Below are positions 20,144 through 30,501 of a DNA stretch of 64,000 bases, piece after piece. Source of the DNA: Evernia prunastri (Eukaryota; Ascomycota; Lecanoromycetes; Lecanorales; Parmeliaceae); contig NKYR01000007.1 in NCBI GenBank assembly GCA_003184365.1, positions 310,001 to 374,000 of the forward strand, in the 5' to 3' direction. The notes under the pieces are model-generated. The model was given only the letters and a program-made list of their open reading frames with translations, had not been told where the DNA came from and did no database searches. How positions within the stretch are numbered: the stretch's first letter is position 1; every line of letters starts with the position of its first letter. Both the position numbers and the translations under genes were made by a program.

Positions 20144-23100
20144 CTAGGACGCATACTTGGCTTCTTTCGCAAGTTTTTCTTTGGCTTCTCCAAATCTAAC
20201 CCCGGACTCCCTCCATACTTCTGCCCGCTTCTTTGCTGAGATCGTCTTAATGCGCATCTTGAAAAGTCCGCTTACTGGGCGATGGTCCGAGATCCGTAGT
20301 TCATGGCGTCGGTAGTCCAATTGCTTAATTTTTCCAGTACCACGGTACAGGATACGGTCGCACCAAGCCGGTGCTCGCCGCTTCTCGCTCGTGTCATACC
20401 GATCAGAACCAACGTCATACTTGTAAGTTGGCGCGAAGGCAATCGGAAACTCTTTGAACGATCGTAATCGAAGTCCTGGATTTCTCCTGCGTGACACAAG
20501 CAGCTGATCTCTCTCTAGTAGCTTCGAAAAGTTGTTGGCATTAATCGCCTTGACGACTGTGTCACGTCCCATGGTATCGATTCGGTAATTCAAATCTCCA
20601 TTCAGGATGCAAATTTCGTTATCAAGTATCATGGAGCCGTCTCCGCCCCCAATCAAAGTTTCGTTGTGTATCGAGGTATGAACCGGTGGCAGCACCATAG
20701 ATTCCAGTATTGCTGTGAGATCGTTGTTGCGGTGGACAGTCTGTGTCTGGCCAGCAGCAAGGTGACAATTTACTAAGCACAACGAGCTGTCGTCGAGGAT
20801 GAAGCGAAGAAGAAGAGCACCCTGCGGCCTATGCATCAGTCGCTATCCTACGGCTTCGAACCTTGTACATACCTTGTTGCCGTGCAGACCACCCATCCCA
20901 CGTTTGATCTCAGCAGCGTTGACGTTGCGAATTTGATGACGTTGCGATGCTTTGATGAAAACACAACTGAAGAGCCCAACCATGCTAGCGGTGTGCAGAA
21001 GATGGTACGGCTCATTGGACGGCATGCTATCTTCAATGCACCTGACGAGATAGTCACGCCACGCCCTGTACTGCCGGCTCATGTGTTCTTGCTCTGAAGG
21101 ATCCCTCTTCCTGTTCGCTTTGAATAAAGTCTCTGGATGATGTTAGACCAAGCTATGACTCGGCAAGGACCATACGAACTTGCAGTGAGCTTTTTGTCCT
21201 CGAGATCTACGAGCTCCTGGAAGCCAAATACCAACAGGTCTGGCGGTTCACCCCCTTGAAAAATGTCCTGGAAGAATCGAGGCTCGTTCTCGTCGTAGCG
21301 AAAGTGCGCTGGGGTTGAAGCCCCGGCATTCCAAGTAACCACAAGCGCCGTTATTTCCCGAAACGAACAATATTCAACGTCGCGGTCTTGCATGTCATCA
21401 TCTGCGATCATGTCAGAACAACCATTTTGACACGATTTAAAGCTCGTTGCCTACCTAGCCAGTCGTCTTCCAGGGTTCCGTCCCAAAACCTCACAGCATT
21501 ATCTGCACCAAGCGATACGACCCGGAGGACTCCGTCTTTCCAGAGACTACTTCGATCGACCAATACATTAAGGATCGGGCCTCCATGAGCAGACCAGTCT
21601 TTTTTGGTAGTCCATGGTCGTGTCCTTGTGTCGTAGACATAAACCGTGCCTGTATTGTAGCCAGCCCAAAGATGGAAACCAGCGCCAGCCAAAGAGCTGA
21701 TCTTGTAGACACTGACATTAACGACACCAAGGCAACGAAAGTCGCGGGTCGAGTACACAGTGACTTTGCCGTCGGCATGACCAAAATAGACACGGTCGAG
21801 TTGGCCCCCAATGACCGCGCCAGAAGTGACAATCCCAACCCCAGGTTGAGTGAGAGGGTCCTGTAATACTGAAAAATCTGCGCTTTCGCTGGCATTGGGC
21901 CGGAAGATCCTGATGTCTTTTCCAGTGGCCATCCACAACGTGTCCTGTATGATTATAGAGAAAGTATGACCTTTGGGTACTCTGTGAGAGAAAGGGCTGT
22001 GCTGGAGGTCAGGCAGGCCTGTTTCGTCCCCCAACCAGACACAAAGCTTTCCACCGTCATCCAGAGTCCACATGGAGCCCTGGTGGCGATAAATCTTTAT
22101 GATCTCCCGCCTGTCGTGTACACCGGATTTTGCATAAATTATATTATGTGTTTTAATGTCGACTTCTTGTATGTCTCCACAATTAGTCCCTAGCCAAAGA
22201 CGGAATCCCTCTTCACAGGCATTGGCCCCTGGTTTGAAAGCTAGAGCTGTCACTCGAATCTCTTTCTCCCCGTGAGCAAGACTAAGAACCAAATCTCCAG
22301 TGGTCGATTCCCAGACCCTTGTAAGATGGCCTGTTGTGCATACATATTGACCGCAAGCATCAATAAGTCTGGTATCATAATTCGTGTCGATTTCTCGTAT
22401 ACCGCTTTTTAAATATGGATGACGTCGATTTGAATATGCCGCTTCTGGATAGTCCGACGCTGGCGGGGCATAGCCGGCCGTCTCGGAGTCCTGACGTTCT
22501 GGTAGGTCGATTGGGGGGTATGATCTCAGATCCGAGTCCTGATCAACTGAGTGTCGAGGGCAGGAACTTTCGGCATGCGCTATCTTAGAAGTCTGTAAGG
22601 TCGAGGCTCGCTTTGGCGGGAGCAAGAGACCCGGTGGCTGAGCAAGTGTTTGGGAGAAGCGTGTAGTACTAACAAGAGGTATGGATGTTGCCGCGAACGG
22701 CGTCGTTTGGGGTTTTTGTGTACCGTTTGGTACATCCATTTTTTGCATCGACCTTCGCCGGTCTTGCACCGTGCGAGGAGGAAGTCCCGGTGGGTTTGCC
22801 GACATAGTATGGTATGACGTATCATTTTGGGTGAATCCAAGTCTTCGAGGATCGGAGCTTTGCAACTTCTGAGCTGGCACTCGACTGCCAGGGCTCTCGG
22901 TAGAGTACGAAGACTGCAAGGCAGATCCTGGGGCAGCTCTTCTTCCCAGTGTGCCTTTTACTTCAACCCGTGATGCTCTGTGCCGGTTGAGCTTTTTAGA
23001 CTCCGGTCCAATACTCTCATCGCTGCTTGGTGGGGTGCTGAAGGGGGATACCCGTTCGTCAGCTGCTGGAACGAAGGGCTCAAGGTTGACCTTGCCGGCT

Positions 23101-23765
23101 ACCATGACTGGTTTCGTGGGTATTTTAGGTTTATCTGCACGGTTCACAGGGGGTGGAAGACTCCTTGTTGTATTTTGAACTGGGCCGTCGTCAGCGCTCT
23201 TGAGAGCGGGGTAGGAGTCCATGTTGCCGTTCCCACTTTCTGCCATCGAAGGTCGGGAGGCAAATGCCGTTATGTGAGGTTGGACTCTCTTAGAAGGGAG
23301 CGGAGCCATTCGCGGCGACTGTGGGCCTATGCTGACATTTTCCACTGGCTTTGCAGTTACTGTTTGGAAAGGCGGTTGCTGGCTCAATAGCCGAGGAGTT
23401 ATTGGAGGGGAAGTTGGAGAGTTTACTTTGACGAGTGGAGGAGAAGGGGGCGCAGAGAGTGAGGTGGTTGAAATAGGACGCTGCAGTATTCTCGAAATAT
23501 GCTGCCGAGGACGAGGGATTTGTGGGCCTGCCGTTCCATGAAATTGAGCCGCGGATGCAGACCCTGTGGTTGACCATGGCGAGGGTATTCGGGGTATGTC
23601 GAGAGAAGCTCGCGTACCCTTTTCAGTGTCATCTTGCGCGCTTTCAAGTCGAGCTGGAGGCCTCGAAGGAGAGGGGATCGAACGTATCGTCGGTCCAGAG
23701 GTATTGCTCGTTTTGTTCTCAAATAACGATCTCAAGGACGACACGGGTTTCTGCCGAAATCGCAT
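20144..23765 (-). CDS. WD40-inositol polyphosphate 5-phosphatase fusion protein
   Basis: Exons 23765-21455, 21401-21176, 21110-20873 and 20821-20144 (introns 53, 65 and 51 bp) give 1150 residues. Residues 1 to about 470 are Pro/Ser-rich and disordered. About 475-765 form a WD40-type propeller (e.g. TGHLTRVWESTTGDLVLSLAHG, ending FWDGTLEDDWL). About 775-1110 form the IPPc catalytic domain: TWNAG, LLVFGFQEL, QEHMSRQYRAWRDYL, KRGMGGLHGNKGALLLRF, LNGDLNYRI, PAWCDRILYRG and SDHRPVSGLF. The Mg-dependent catalytic residues of the exonuclease/phosphatase fold are all present, so it should remove the 5-phosphate from phosphoinositides. The propeller-first layout is that of plant and filamentous-fungal WD40 5-phosphatases, not synaptojanins. 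It is soluble and probably recruited to membranes by the propeller. The short second intron could be spliced at an alternative site a few bases away. Confidence 0.9.
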
Positions 23766-24276
23766 TCAGCAGAGCTTCTTTCGGTATATCCTAGCTTTAC
23801 TAACAATGGAAGCTTCGTCTGTGCCATCCTCTGTGGGGTTCACCATGATGTGGGCTTTGCTAAGGCATTCGTTCGGTGTATGCGGAGGTAAGACAGGCTG
23901 CTAGTCTCTCCAGGAGTCTAAATACAGCGTATAGAGATAGCCGCGACAAGGCAGACCAACGAAAGATGCATTGATAGGTGCATTCACACAAGCACTTGTC
24001 AGCATTGTTATGCTCCATACACAGATGACACGTTGTCGGACATGATAGATAGGTGAAAGAGGCACTGAAAGGGCGAGCAAACAAATTAGCGGGGTTTTTC
24101 CATAAAGAGCATGTCAACGTCCTCGGAGGCGCACACAGGTCAAAAGTGCTGTATTCTGCTAAGCCGTGAAGGAGTGGAGGTTTAACAAGGCCAAAAATTG
24201 AGGTTAAAGAATTGGATAATTATATCAACTGTTTCTACGCATACGTCGGTGCAGAGTATGGTTTTGTTTTATGCTT
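23766..24276. other. Intergenic, promoter side of the phosphatase gene
   Basis: No gene recognised. The frames seen here are short or antisense to one another. Confidence 0.4.
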
Positions 24277-24536
24277 CACTCCCCCCCGGCGAAATTGATT
24301 GCCGATTTCAGCCCTATCGCAACCCCCTATCAACTTATTTATTTACCACCTCAAACGAGTCTACAATCACAGTCAAAAATCATATTATGGAATGCCTAAT
24401 AGATATATGAAGCTTAGAACCCGATGCTAGAGTAGCTACTAAGTCATATTTGTGGTAATTAGTCGTATACAAATTGAATGTTTTCGTGGTTGCTAGTAGG
24501 GCTGAAATCGGCAATCAATTTCGCCCGGGGGGAGTG
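24277..24536. mobile_element. 260-bp inverted-repeat element (MITE-like)
   Basis: Arms 24277-24316 and 24497-24536 are inverted copies matching at 39 of 40 positions, from CACTCCCCCC inward to TTCAGCCCTA. CTT flanks both outer ends (24274-24276 and 24537-24539) as a possible 3-bp duplication. The interior is AT-rich and non-coding. It lies in a non-genic stretch. Confidence 0.75.
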
Positions 24537-24570
24537 CTTATTGAAGATCGACTACGAGACTATAGGTAAG

Positions 24571-24800
24571 GCACCACCCGGGTACCTGCACACTCACAAA
24601 ACCTACAAATCTACCACAACTTGCCAACGAGAGATTTTGACAAAATGTTTTTGCGTTATAACATGAATAGAGTATTTGAATAAACAAGTTTTACCGCAAA
24701 TATCAACTGTTTAGAGGACTTTGGAGAGAGTTGTTCAACTTGATAAAAGTATGAGAATTTCTTGGCGTGTGCAGGTATTTCTGACACCCGGGTAGGCACC
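24571..24800. repeat. Imperfect inverted repeat, possible second foldback
   Basis: CACCCGGGTACCTGCACAC (left) and an inverted right copy near 24767-24800 share CACCCGGGT and ACCTGCACAC, with about 10 extra bases between them on the right. It is adjacent to the previous element. Boundaries are not sharp and no duplication is evident. Confidence 0.45.
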
Positions 24801-25007
24801 TACCTAAGGTAGGGCGGGAGGATGAAACTTTAAAACCGTGCCCTACTCATATAATCCAAGCGCGTTGTTTGCGAAAGGAAGGACGAGGGGGAGCTAGAGC
24901 ATCAAAATTAAGTGAACGCTTTGGTGAAACTTGTGGAAGACAAGTCTAGCACGCATTGCCCACGTTAGTTGATTAGAACCAGCGACCTAGAAGTCTGTAT
25001 AAGCATC

Positions 25008-25597
25008 ATGTGGTCAGTGCTACCACACCAAATCACGGACCTTTGGTCTAACCGATCTGCAGCAAGCATATCCTCAACGCTCAAGTCTCGATAAGGTCCC
25101 CATGCTGTCAGAACCCACCTCGAGATTCTGTTCACATTTAAAGAGAGTAAAACAGCTGACGATCTGACCAGGTCGCAAATGGTTCGACTGCGCAGAATGC
25201 CATCAGGAACAGGAAGACCATCATTTGCTCCAAAAATTTGACATGGTACCTCCAGCGGAAGCCTGCCGCGTCCATACATTCTCTAATTGAAAATACAGAC
25301 TTTTGCCTGTAAAAAATGTAAGAAGTGCTTTCGAAAAGACGTTCAGGAATTCGAAGATAGGTGAGTGTTGGAAAACAAGTCTACTTTCCGTATTGGCTAA
25401 AACCTACGGGCAGCGACGAGTATTGCCCTCACTGTGACAACCACTTCGTCCTCGATGCAAAAACACCAACGTCAGCCTTCAAGTTTGAAGGCGAGGATAC
25501 TCGGGTAGACGCCCGCATGCTTAGGGACGATCGAATACGAAGCGAGCAACAGCGATCGATTTTCGATGTCAAGCATGCCCCAGACAAACTTGGATGA
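25008..25597 (+). CDS. CHY-type zinc-finger protein, five exons
   Basis: Exons 25008-25012, 25063-25106, 25172-25245, 25299-25360 and 25414-25597 give 122 residues with all phases consistent. The first coding exon is only five bases (ATG plus two bases of Cys2). The product begins MCKHILNAQ. The CHY-domain ligands are visible: Cys2-x-His4, Cys16-Cys17, Cys23-x-x-Cys26-His27, His33/34, Cys45-x-x-Cys48, and Cys66-x-His68-Cys69-x-x-His72. The tail (about 75-122) is conserved-looking and charged. Without the 5-base exon and the 65-bp second intron the domain would lack its first ligands or contain a TGA, so the splicing is well supported. The CHY family includes mitochondrial Hot13 and the ubiquitin ligase RCHY1; this short form has no RING. 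It converges on the proteasome gene, with 201 bp between the stops. Confidence 0.85.
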
Positions 25598-25798
25598 CAT
25601 CTTGGTTTGCATAGAAGACTTAGCTGGCTGCTTGTTTGGGCATTGCTAGCGGCATTCGGCGGAGTTTGCACAGAGACCGGCGTAGACTAGGATTTCCAAC
25701 GATCTTTGAGAACAGGACTCTTTCCAGCTGGGATAAATTAGAGGCAAGTCTGAAAACTACACTGCTCGCTATGGGATATCGGGATAGATTGGACACGA

Positions 25799-26827
25799 TC
25801 AGCTACCAGATGCACCTCCATCGCTTCTTGTAAGGATCGCTGCCGTGCCGGTACCTGGTGTGCGTCCCGCTTTCTTCTTCGCTGCCTCCTCTTGCTTCTC
25901 TGCCTCTATGCTCTTCACGTATGATTCGATGTCATCTACAGGTAGCATCTCAATGGTTTTTCCAGGAGCCATGATGGCAATCTCGATATTCTTTGCCCCC
26001 GTTTGAACAACCTCCAATAATGACTTGACGGTCAGCTTGATGGTATCTTCCCGGTCCATATCATCCTTGTGATTTCGCTCTAGGAATTCGCGGACTGTCT
26101 TGCTGGACCTCCCTATCGCATTGGCTTTCCTACGCAATATTAGTCCTTCTGGAGAGCCCTAAGGCTTGCAATAGACGAGGAACCCACCATGCGGAGTAAA
26201 TCCCTGAAGGCTCGGTCTGATAGAGTCGCGGTACCTTGCCTCCTTTGTCGAAGCCAACAATTAAAGTGCTGATTCCAAACGGCCTCACACCTCCGCTCTG
26301 TGTGTATCGCTGTTGCACGCCAGCGACATACTTCGTAATGTATTCGATTGTGACCGGATCCTCGACAGTTAAGCGGTGCGACTGTGCCTCTAGCCGAGCC
26401 TTGTCCACCAGTATACGGGCATCAGCGTTCAGGCCAGCGAAAGCGAGGCAGACGTGCGTGTCCACAAGGCCAATCTTGGAAGGGGTAATGCGAGTATCTT
26501 GTAGCTTCATCGCAGATCTTTTTTCGCAACCTAAAACCACAATCTCTTTCCCTTTGACGCCAACGGCACAAGTCCCTAATCACTCTTCAATAATGCATCA
26601 CTGTATCTTAATGTCATCCCTACTATACCTCGTTTGACAGCCTCCAACGCATACTCGACTTGGAACACATGTCCGTCGGGACTAATAGAGAACCTGTGAG
26701 TTTCGCACTCGATCTTGACTAAAAGGTCGGATACTACCTGAAGACTTGAGGAACATCAGCTTGCATATCAATCGCTTAATGGGAAGGCATGCTTACCCGA
26801 CAGTGCTCTGTCGTACCCCGAAGCCAT
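25799..26827 (-). CDS. PRE6: 20S proteasome subunit alpha type 4 (Pre6/PSMA7)
   Basis: Exons 26827-26797, 26744-26738 (7 bases), 26681-26629, 26575-26188 and 26129-25799; 269 residues. It starts MASGYDRALSVFSPDGH, the alpha-subunit N-terminal signature, which is only complete if the seven-base exon is used. Further landmarks are FQVEYALEAVKRGTCAVGV, LQDTRITPSKIG, AGLNADARILVDKAR, QRYTQSGGVRPFG, YQTEPSGIYSAWKANAIG and SLLEVVQTGAKNIE. Alpha subunits are non-catalytic: they form the outer rings of the core particle and gate the pore. The C-terminal 35 residues are a Lys/Glu-rich extension longer than in many homologues. It is divergent from the dehydrogenase gene, with 290 bp between the two ATGs. 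Confidence 0.95.
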
Positions 26828-27117
26828 AATTTGATGAGGATGTGTGGCTCTACTGACAGAACTTGAACTCAACGAAAATCTCCAAAGATGCAGAAATAAA
26901 GTTGTATCAAATCTAAAACATCATTCAGGACCGTTGAATGCGGAGGGAGGCACAAGAATAAAGTAGAAGAGTACTTTACCAAGGTAGAAGCATGGCGCGT
27001 CCTTTTTTTGGCGCGCCTGCCGAGGCGGACTGTTGCCGCGGCTTAGCACATCGATATCCTGCCCCGCTGCGATCATTCCTCTGGGTGGAGTCCTTGGTTT
27101 TCAGCACCTGGAATAGA
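26828..27117. promoter_or_regulatory. Shared divergent promoter of PRE6 and the dehydrogenase gene
   Basis: 290 bp separate the two start codons. No canonical proteasome box or TATA was recognised with confidence. An in-frame ATG at 26992 could extend the dehydrogenase by 42 residues, but would push translation into this region and weaken the mitochondrial leader. Confidence 0.5.
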
Positions 27118-28948
27118 ATGACGACTATACGCTTGAAGACTGCTTTGTGCCCTCGACTTCTCACGACTTCGTTCTCGAAAATTCACCGCCCGGCATGTCC
27201 TCTTCGACAATGTCCGGCGGCCCAAACTCGGTGGAGCTCCGCCACTACTGAACCCCGTCAACCGGACGCTGATGGCCGTACCCACGGTGAACCTAGTCCT
27301 CAGAGTCGTATTAAATTCACCTCCGAATCGTACGCCTCATCAGCAGTGATGCTGTGGCCAGCGCTAATACGAGACGACCTAGATATCCCGAAATCAAACG
27401 GGATAGCAAATTTGGCAAGGTATGAGGACGTTGTGACTCCGAAACCATGCCCCCGAAGACTGAAACCAGAGTAGCTTTCTCAAAATCATGTCCAGTTTTT
27501 CAAAGACTTATTGGGTGCTCAATCCGCCGTCATTGATGGAGTCTCCCAGAACGCAACCGATGATCTAGAACCTTTCAATAGCGACTGGATGCGCAAGTAC
27601 AAAGGACATACAAAATTCGTCGTCAAACCAGGCTCGACGGATGAAGTCAGTAAAGTGCTGAAATATTGCAATGACAACATGCTTGCTGTTGTACCACAGG
27701 GCGGCAATTCGGGTCTTGTGGGCGGCTCGGTCCCTGTATATGATGAAATCGTGATCAACATGTCTCGAATGAACGACATCAGAGGATTTGACGAAGTTTC
27801 TGGTACTCTAGTCGTTGATGCGGGATGCATTCTAGAAGTCGTCGACCACTTTTTAGCCGAAAGGAATCATATTTTCCCCTTGGATCTTGGTGCAAAGGGC
27901 TCATGTCACATCGGCGGTAACGTAGCTACCAATGCGGGTGGACTGCGTCTACTGCGTTATGGCAGTCTACATGGGAACGTACTTGGTATCGAGGCAGTGC
28001 TTCCAGACGGCACCGTGATGGATGATCTGAGCAAACTACGTAAAAACAACACGGGCTACGATATTAAACAGCTCTTCATTGGTGGGGAGGGCACGATAGG
28101 TATCATCACAGGCGTTTCAATTCTGTGTCCGCAAAGGTCGAAAGCTACGAACGTGGCTTTCTTTGGCCTCGAGAGCTTTGAAAAGGTCCAACAAGCATTT
28201 CGCGCCGCAAAAGGCCAGTTATCCGAAATCCTTTCGGCCTTCGAGTTGATGGACGGCCAGAGCCAAGATTTGGTGCATGCTGTCACGGACAAGAAGCGCC
28301 CATTGGAAGGCCGGTACCCATTCTATTGTCTGATCGAGACGAGCGGTTCGAATACCGACCATGATAATGAGAAATTAGAAAAGTTCCTTGAGCACGTGAT
28401 GGGTCAAGAAATCGTATCGGACGGCGTTCTTGCTCAAGATGAGACTCAGATACAGACGCTGTGGTCATGGCGCGAGGGTATTACCGAATGTTTGGGACAT
28501 TGGGGTGGTGTGTACAAATATGACGTCTCGATACCATTACCGCAGCTTTACAAGCTTGTCGAGGATACTAGGGAACGTCTGACATGTGCCGGCCTTCTTG
28601 GCGACGACCAGGAACAACCGGTAGTCGGTGTCGTAGGCTATGGCCACATGGGAGACTCAAACTTACATCTCAATATCGTTACAAGAAGGTTTGATAACGA
28701 AGTCGAAAAGAAGCTCGAACCGTTCGTATACGAATGGATTGCTAAGCGCAACGGCAGTATCAGTGCAGAACATGGCCTGGGCCTTGCCAAAAAGGCGTTC
28801 ATTGGGTACAGTCGAAGTGCAAGTATGATACGGCTGATGAAGCAGATAAAAGATCTCTACGATCCTGTGAGTTAGATCAGAGTATTCTTCGACCGGATGG
28901 CTAATCCCACCACAGAACGGCATCTTGAACCCATATAAATACATTTAA
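27118..28948 (+). CDS. DLD2: Mitochondrial FAD-linked D-lactate / D-2-hydroxyglutarate dehydrogenase
   Basis: Exons 27118-27329, 27374-27419, 27475-28866 and 28916-28948; 560 residues. The first 40 residues are rich in Arg, Leu, Ser and Thr with no acids, as a mitochondrial targeting sequence should be. The FAD-binding (VAO/GlcD) region shows VVPQGGNSGLVGGSVPVYDEIVINMSRM and GGNVATNAGG. The C-terminal FAD-oxidase domain shows GYGHMGDSNLHLN and SAEHGLG. The spliced last exon completes the standard ending NGILNPYKYI. This is the Dld2/Aip2-Dld3 clade of yeast and human D2HGDH, which oxidises D-2-hydroxyglutarate or D-lactate and passes electrons on. The exact substrate cannot be read from sequence. 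The symbol indicates the clade. Confidence 0.92.
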
Positions 28949-29366
28949 GTAAGGTGAATACTAAGGCTTTTGGCTTGCCAATATGGAGGCAGCTTTCTTG
29001 TACTACCAAATAGGATGATGCAAGACAATGGGATGGTATTGTAAACTCTTAAATCCAACAGTATTTAGCTGAGACTGAATACGAGTGCAAATGCTTGAAA
29101 AACATCGGTTATTGAAACACGTCGTTTTGAAGCACCCCAAATCGCATTAACTTATGGAACTTACTTTTGAGAATCTCGCTGAGGGGATCGGTGTTCACCC
29201 CTCAAAAAGGGTTGTAATGATAGGAAATGTGGCGCCACAGTGTGGCGATGAACCCACTTTAAACCAGACTAATAAAGAAGCGTTATCGATACGATTTGTA
29301 GGACACAACCAACTCTGCAATACAAAATGTTGAGGTCTGCCTGTTGAAGAAAAATTCGGTGTATGA
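28949..29366. other. Intergenic, 3' side of the dehydrogenase gene
   Basis: No gene recognised. It runs up to the left target-site duplication of the mobile element at 29381. Confidence 0.5.
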
Positions 29367-29380
29367 AGACTGGGACTGGG

Positions 29381-30283
29381 TTGATTGATTGATTGATTGA
29401 TTGATTGCTTCATACTACCCAGGAGTCTTGCCTGATTGGCCGACTATGCGAGATGTGCTATCTATCAAATAATCTACCTAAATTTCTGAACCATTGAAAG
29501 AGGCTACCCTACGGTCGCCGGACCCCTTTCGTAAAGAACCATTTCCTGCTTTTTGACCCGAAACCCTTGGTGTTTTGATATATTGTAGATTCAGTATGGG
29601 GTGGGACCCCTCTAAGCCCGGGGGTCCCAAAGAACAGTATCCCAATTCCAACTCTTTTCCATTTCAGCCCACTAGACGGGATTGCCCTGACGACTCTGAG
29701 GGTCACTACTTCTCAGAGTCTATTGCTCGGTAGGCGGCCGAGGTTCAAGATCCGGTATCACCTTTATCGAGGAATGAGACGGCGGATACGTTTCGATAGG
29801 GCGAAGTCGAACGATTGGAAACCGTATATATCGAGGCACTCCGGAAGAGGACAGAGTGGATATTCGCTCGTGTTGTAGGCTGAATAGGTAGTCGATGACG
29901 GTAGAAGAATATGCCCTCTTGGGGTAAGAGGGTGTGTCGGTATTGCGGAGGCTTGATGTGAAGTGAAATGTATTGTCTAGATGTTGAGATCTGACAGTAT
30001 AGAGACGTTACGGTCTGTTGATTGCTGGAATGACTTGGATTGCTGGAACTGACTGAAATGACACGTGGCATATTGTTACCGGACGCGTCGAGAGGACTGT
30101 ATGTGATATCGATCTTATGCTGAATATAATAGGCTTATGAGAGGGCGGTCCATATCGTTAACTTTATGACTCAGTCAAAAGGAAGGCATCGTGCTTGATG
30201 GCCTGACTGTCGGAAAGAGTACGTGACATTGCGCGATTTTCAGGGGGTCCTTGGACCCGAGGCCTACAGTCGTGTAAACCGCT
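29381..30283 (-). mobile_element. Non-LTR-type insertion with (CAAT)n tail and 14-bp target-site duplication
   Basis: On the minus strand the element ends in at least six CAAT repeats (29381-29410 as TTGATTGA on plus). It is bracketed by AGACTGGGACTGGG at 29367-29380 and again at 30284-30297, a perfect 14-bp duplication. It is 903 bp long. Minus-strand frames of 108 (29745-30071) and 65 codons (29509-29706) are not recognised. The tail type matches the two LINE copies at 15-17 kb, but the body is not obviously the same, so it may be a different LINE subfamily or a SINE-like passenger. The right end lies 218 bp upstream of the kinase ATG at 30502. Confidence 0.8.
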
Positions 30284-30501
30284 AGACTGGGACTGGGAGG
30301 CGAGCACCGCTAAGAGGCTGCGGGGAGAAGTCGCTTAATTTATCCGGATCTGACCGAGGGGACTGTTGCCGTGCCAGTTAGCTCTCTTTACTTTATATCC
30401 CAGTAATTAGTTTACATATCCTTTGAAATTGTTGCGCGGTCCTTCGCTCGGTCTTGATATCAATTGAGTTACAAGACCACAGAGGTCTACTCGTTTGCGC
30501 A

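Noticed and set aside
25107..25171. Apparent loss of zinc ligands by a TGA in the CHY gene
   Set aside because: The TGA lies inside a well-formed 65-bp intron (GTCAGA donor, CTGAC, CCAG acceptor); splicing restores the Cys-Cys pair.
24965..25279. 104-codon minus-strand ATG frame
   Set aside because: It is antisense to the exons and introns of the CHY zinc-finger gene, whose ligands and splice sites are explicit.
26992..27117. Upstream ATG extending the dehydrogenase by 42 residues
   Set aside because: The added sequence has acidic and Cys-rich features unlike a mitochondrial leader, whereas starting at 27118 gives an Arg/Leu/Ser-rich leader.
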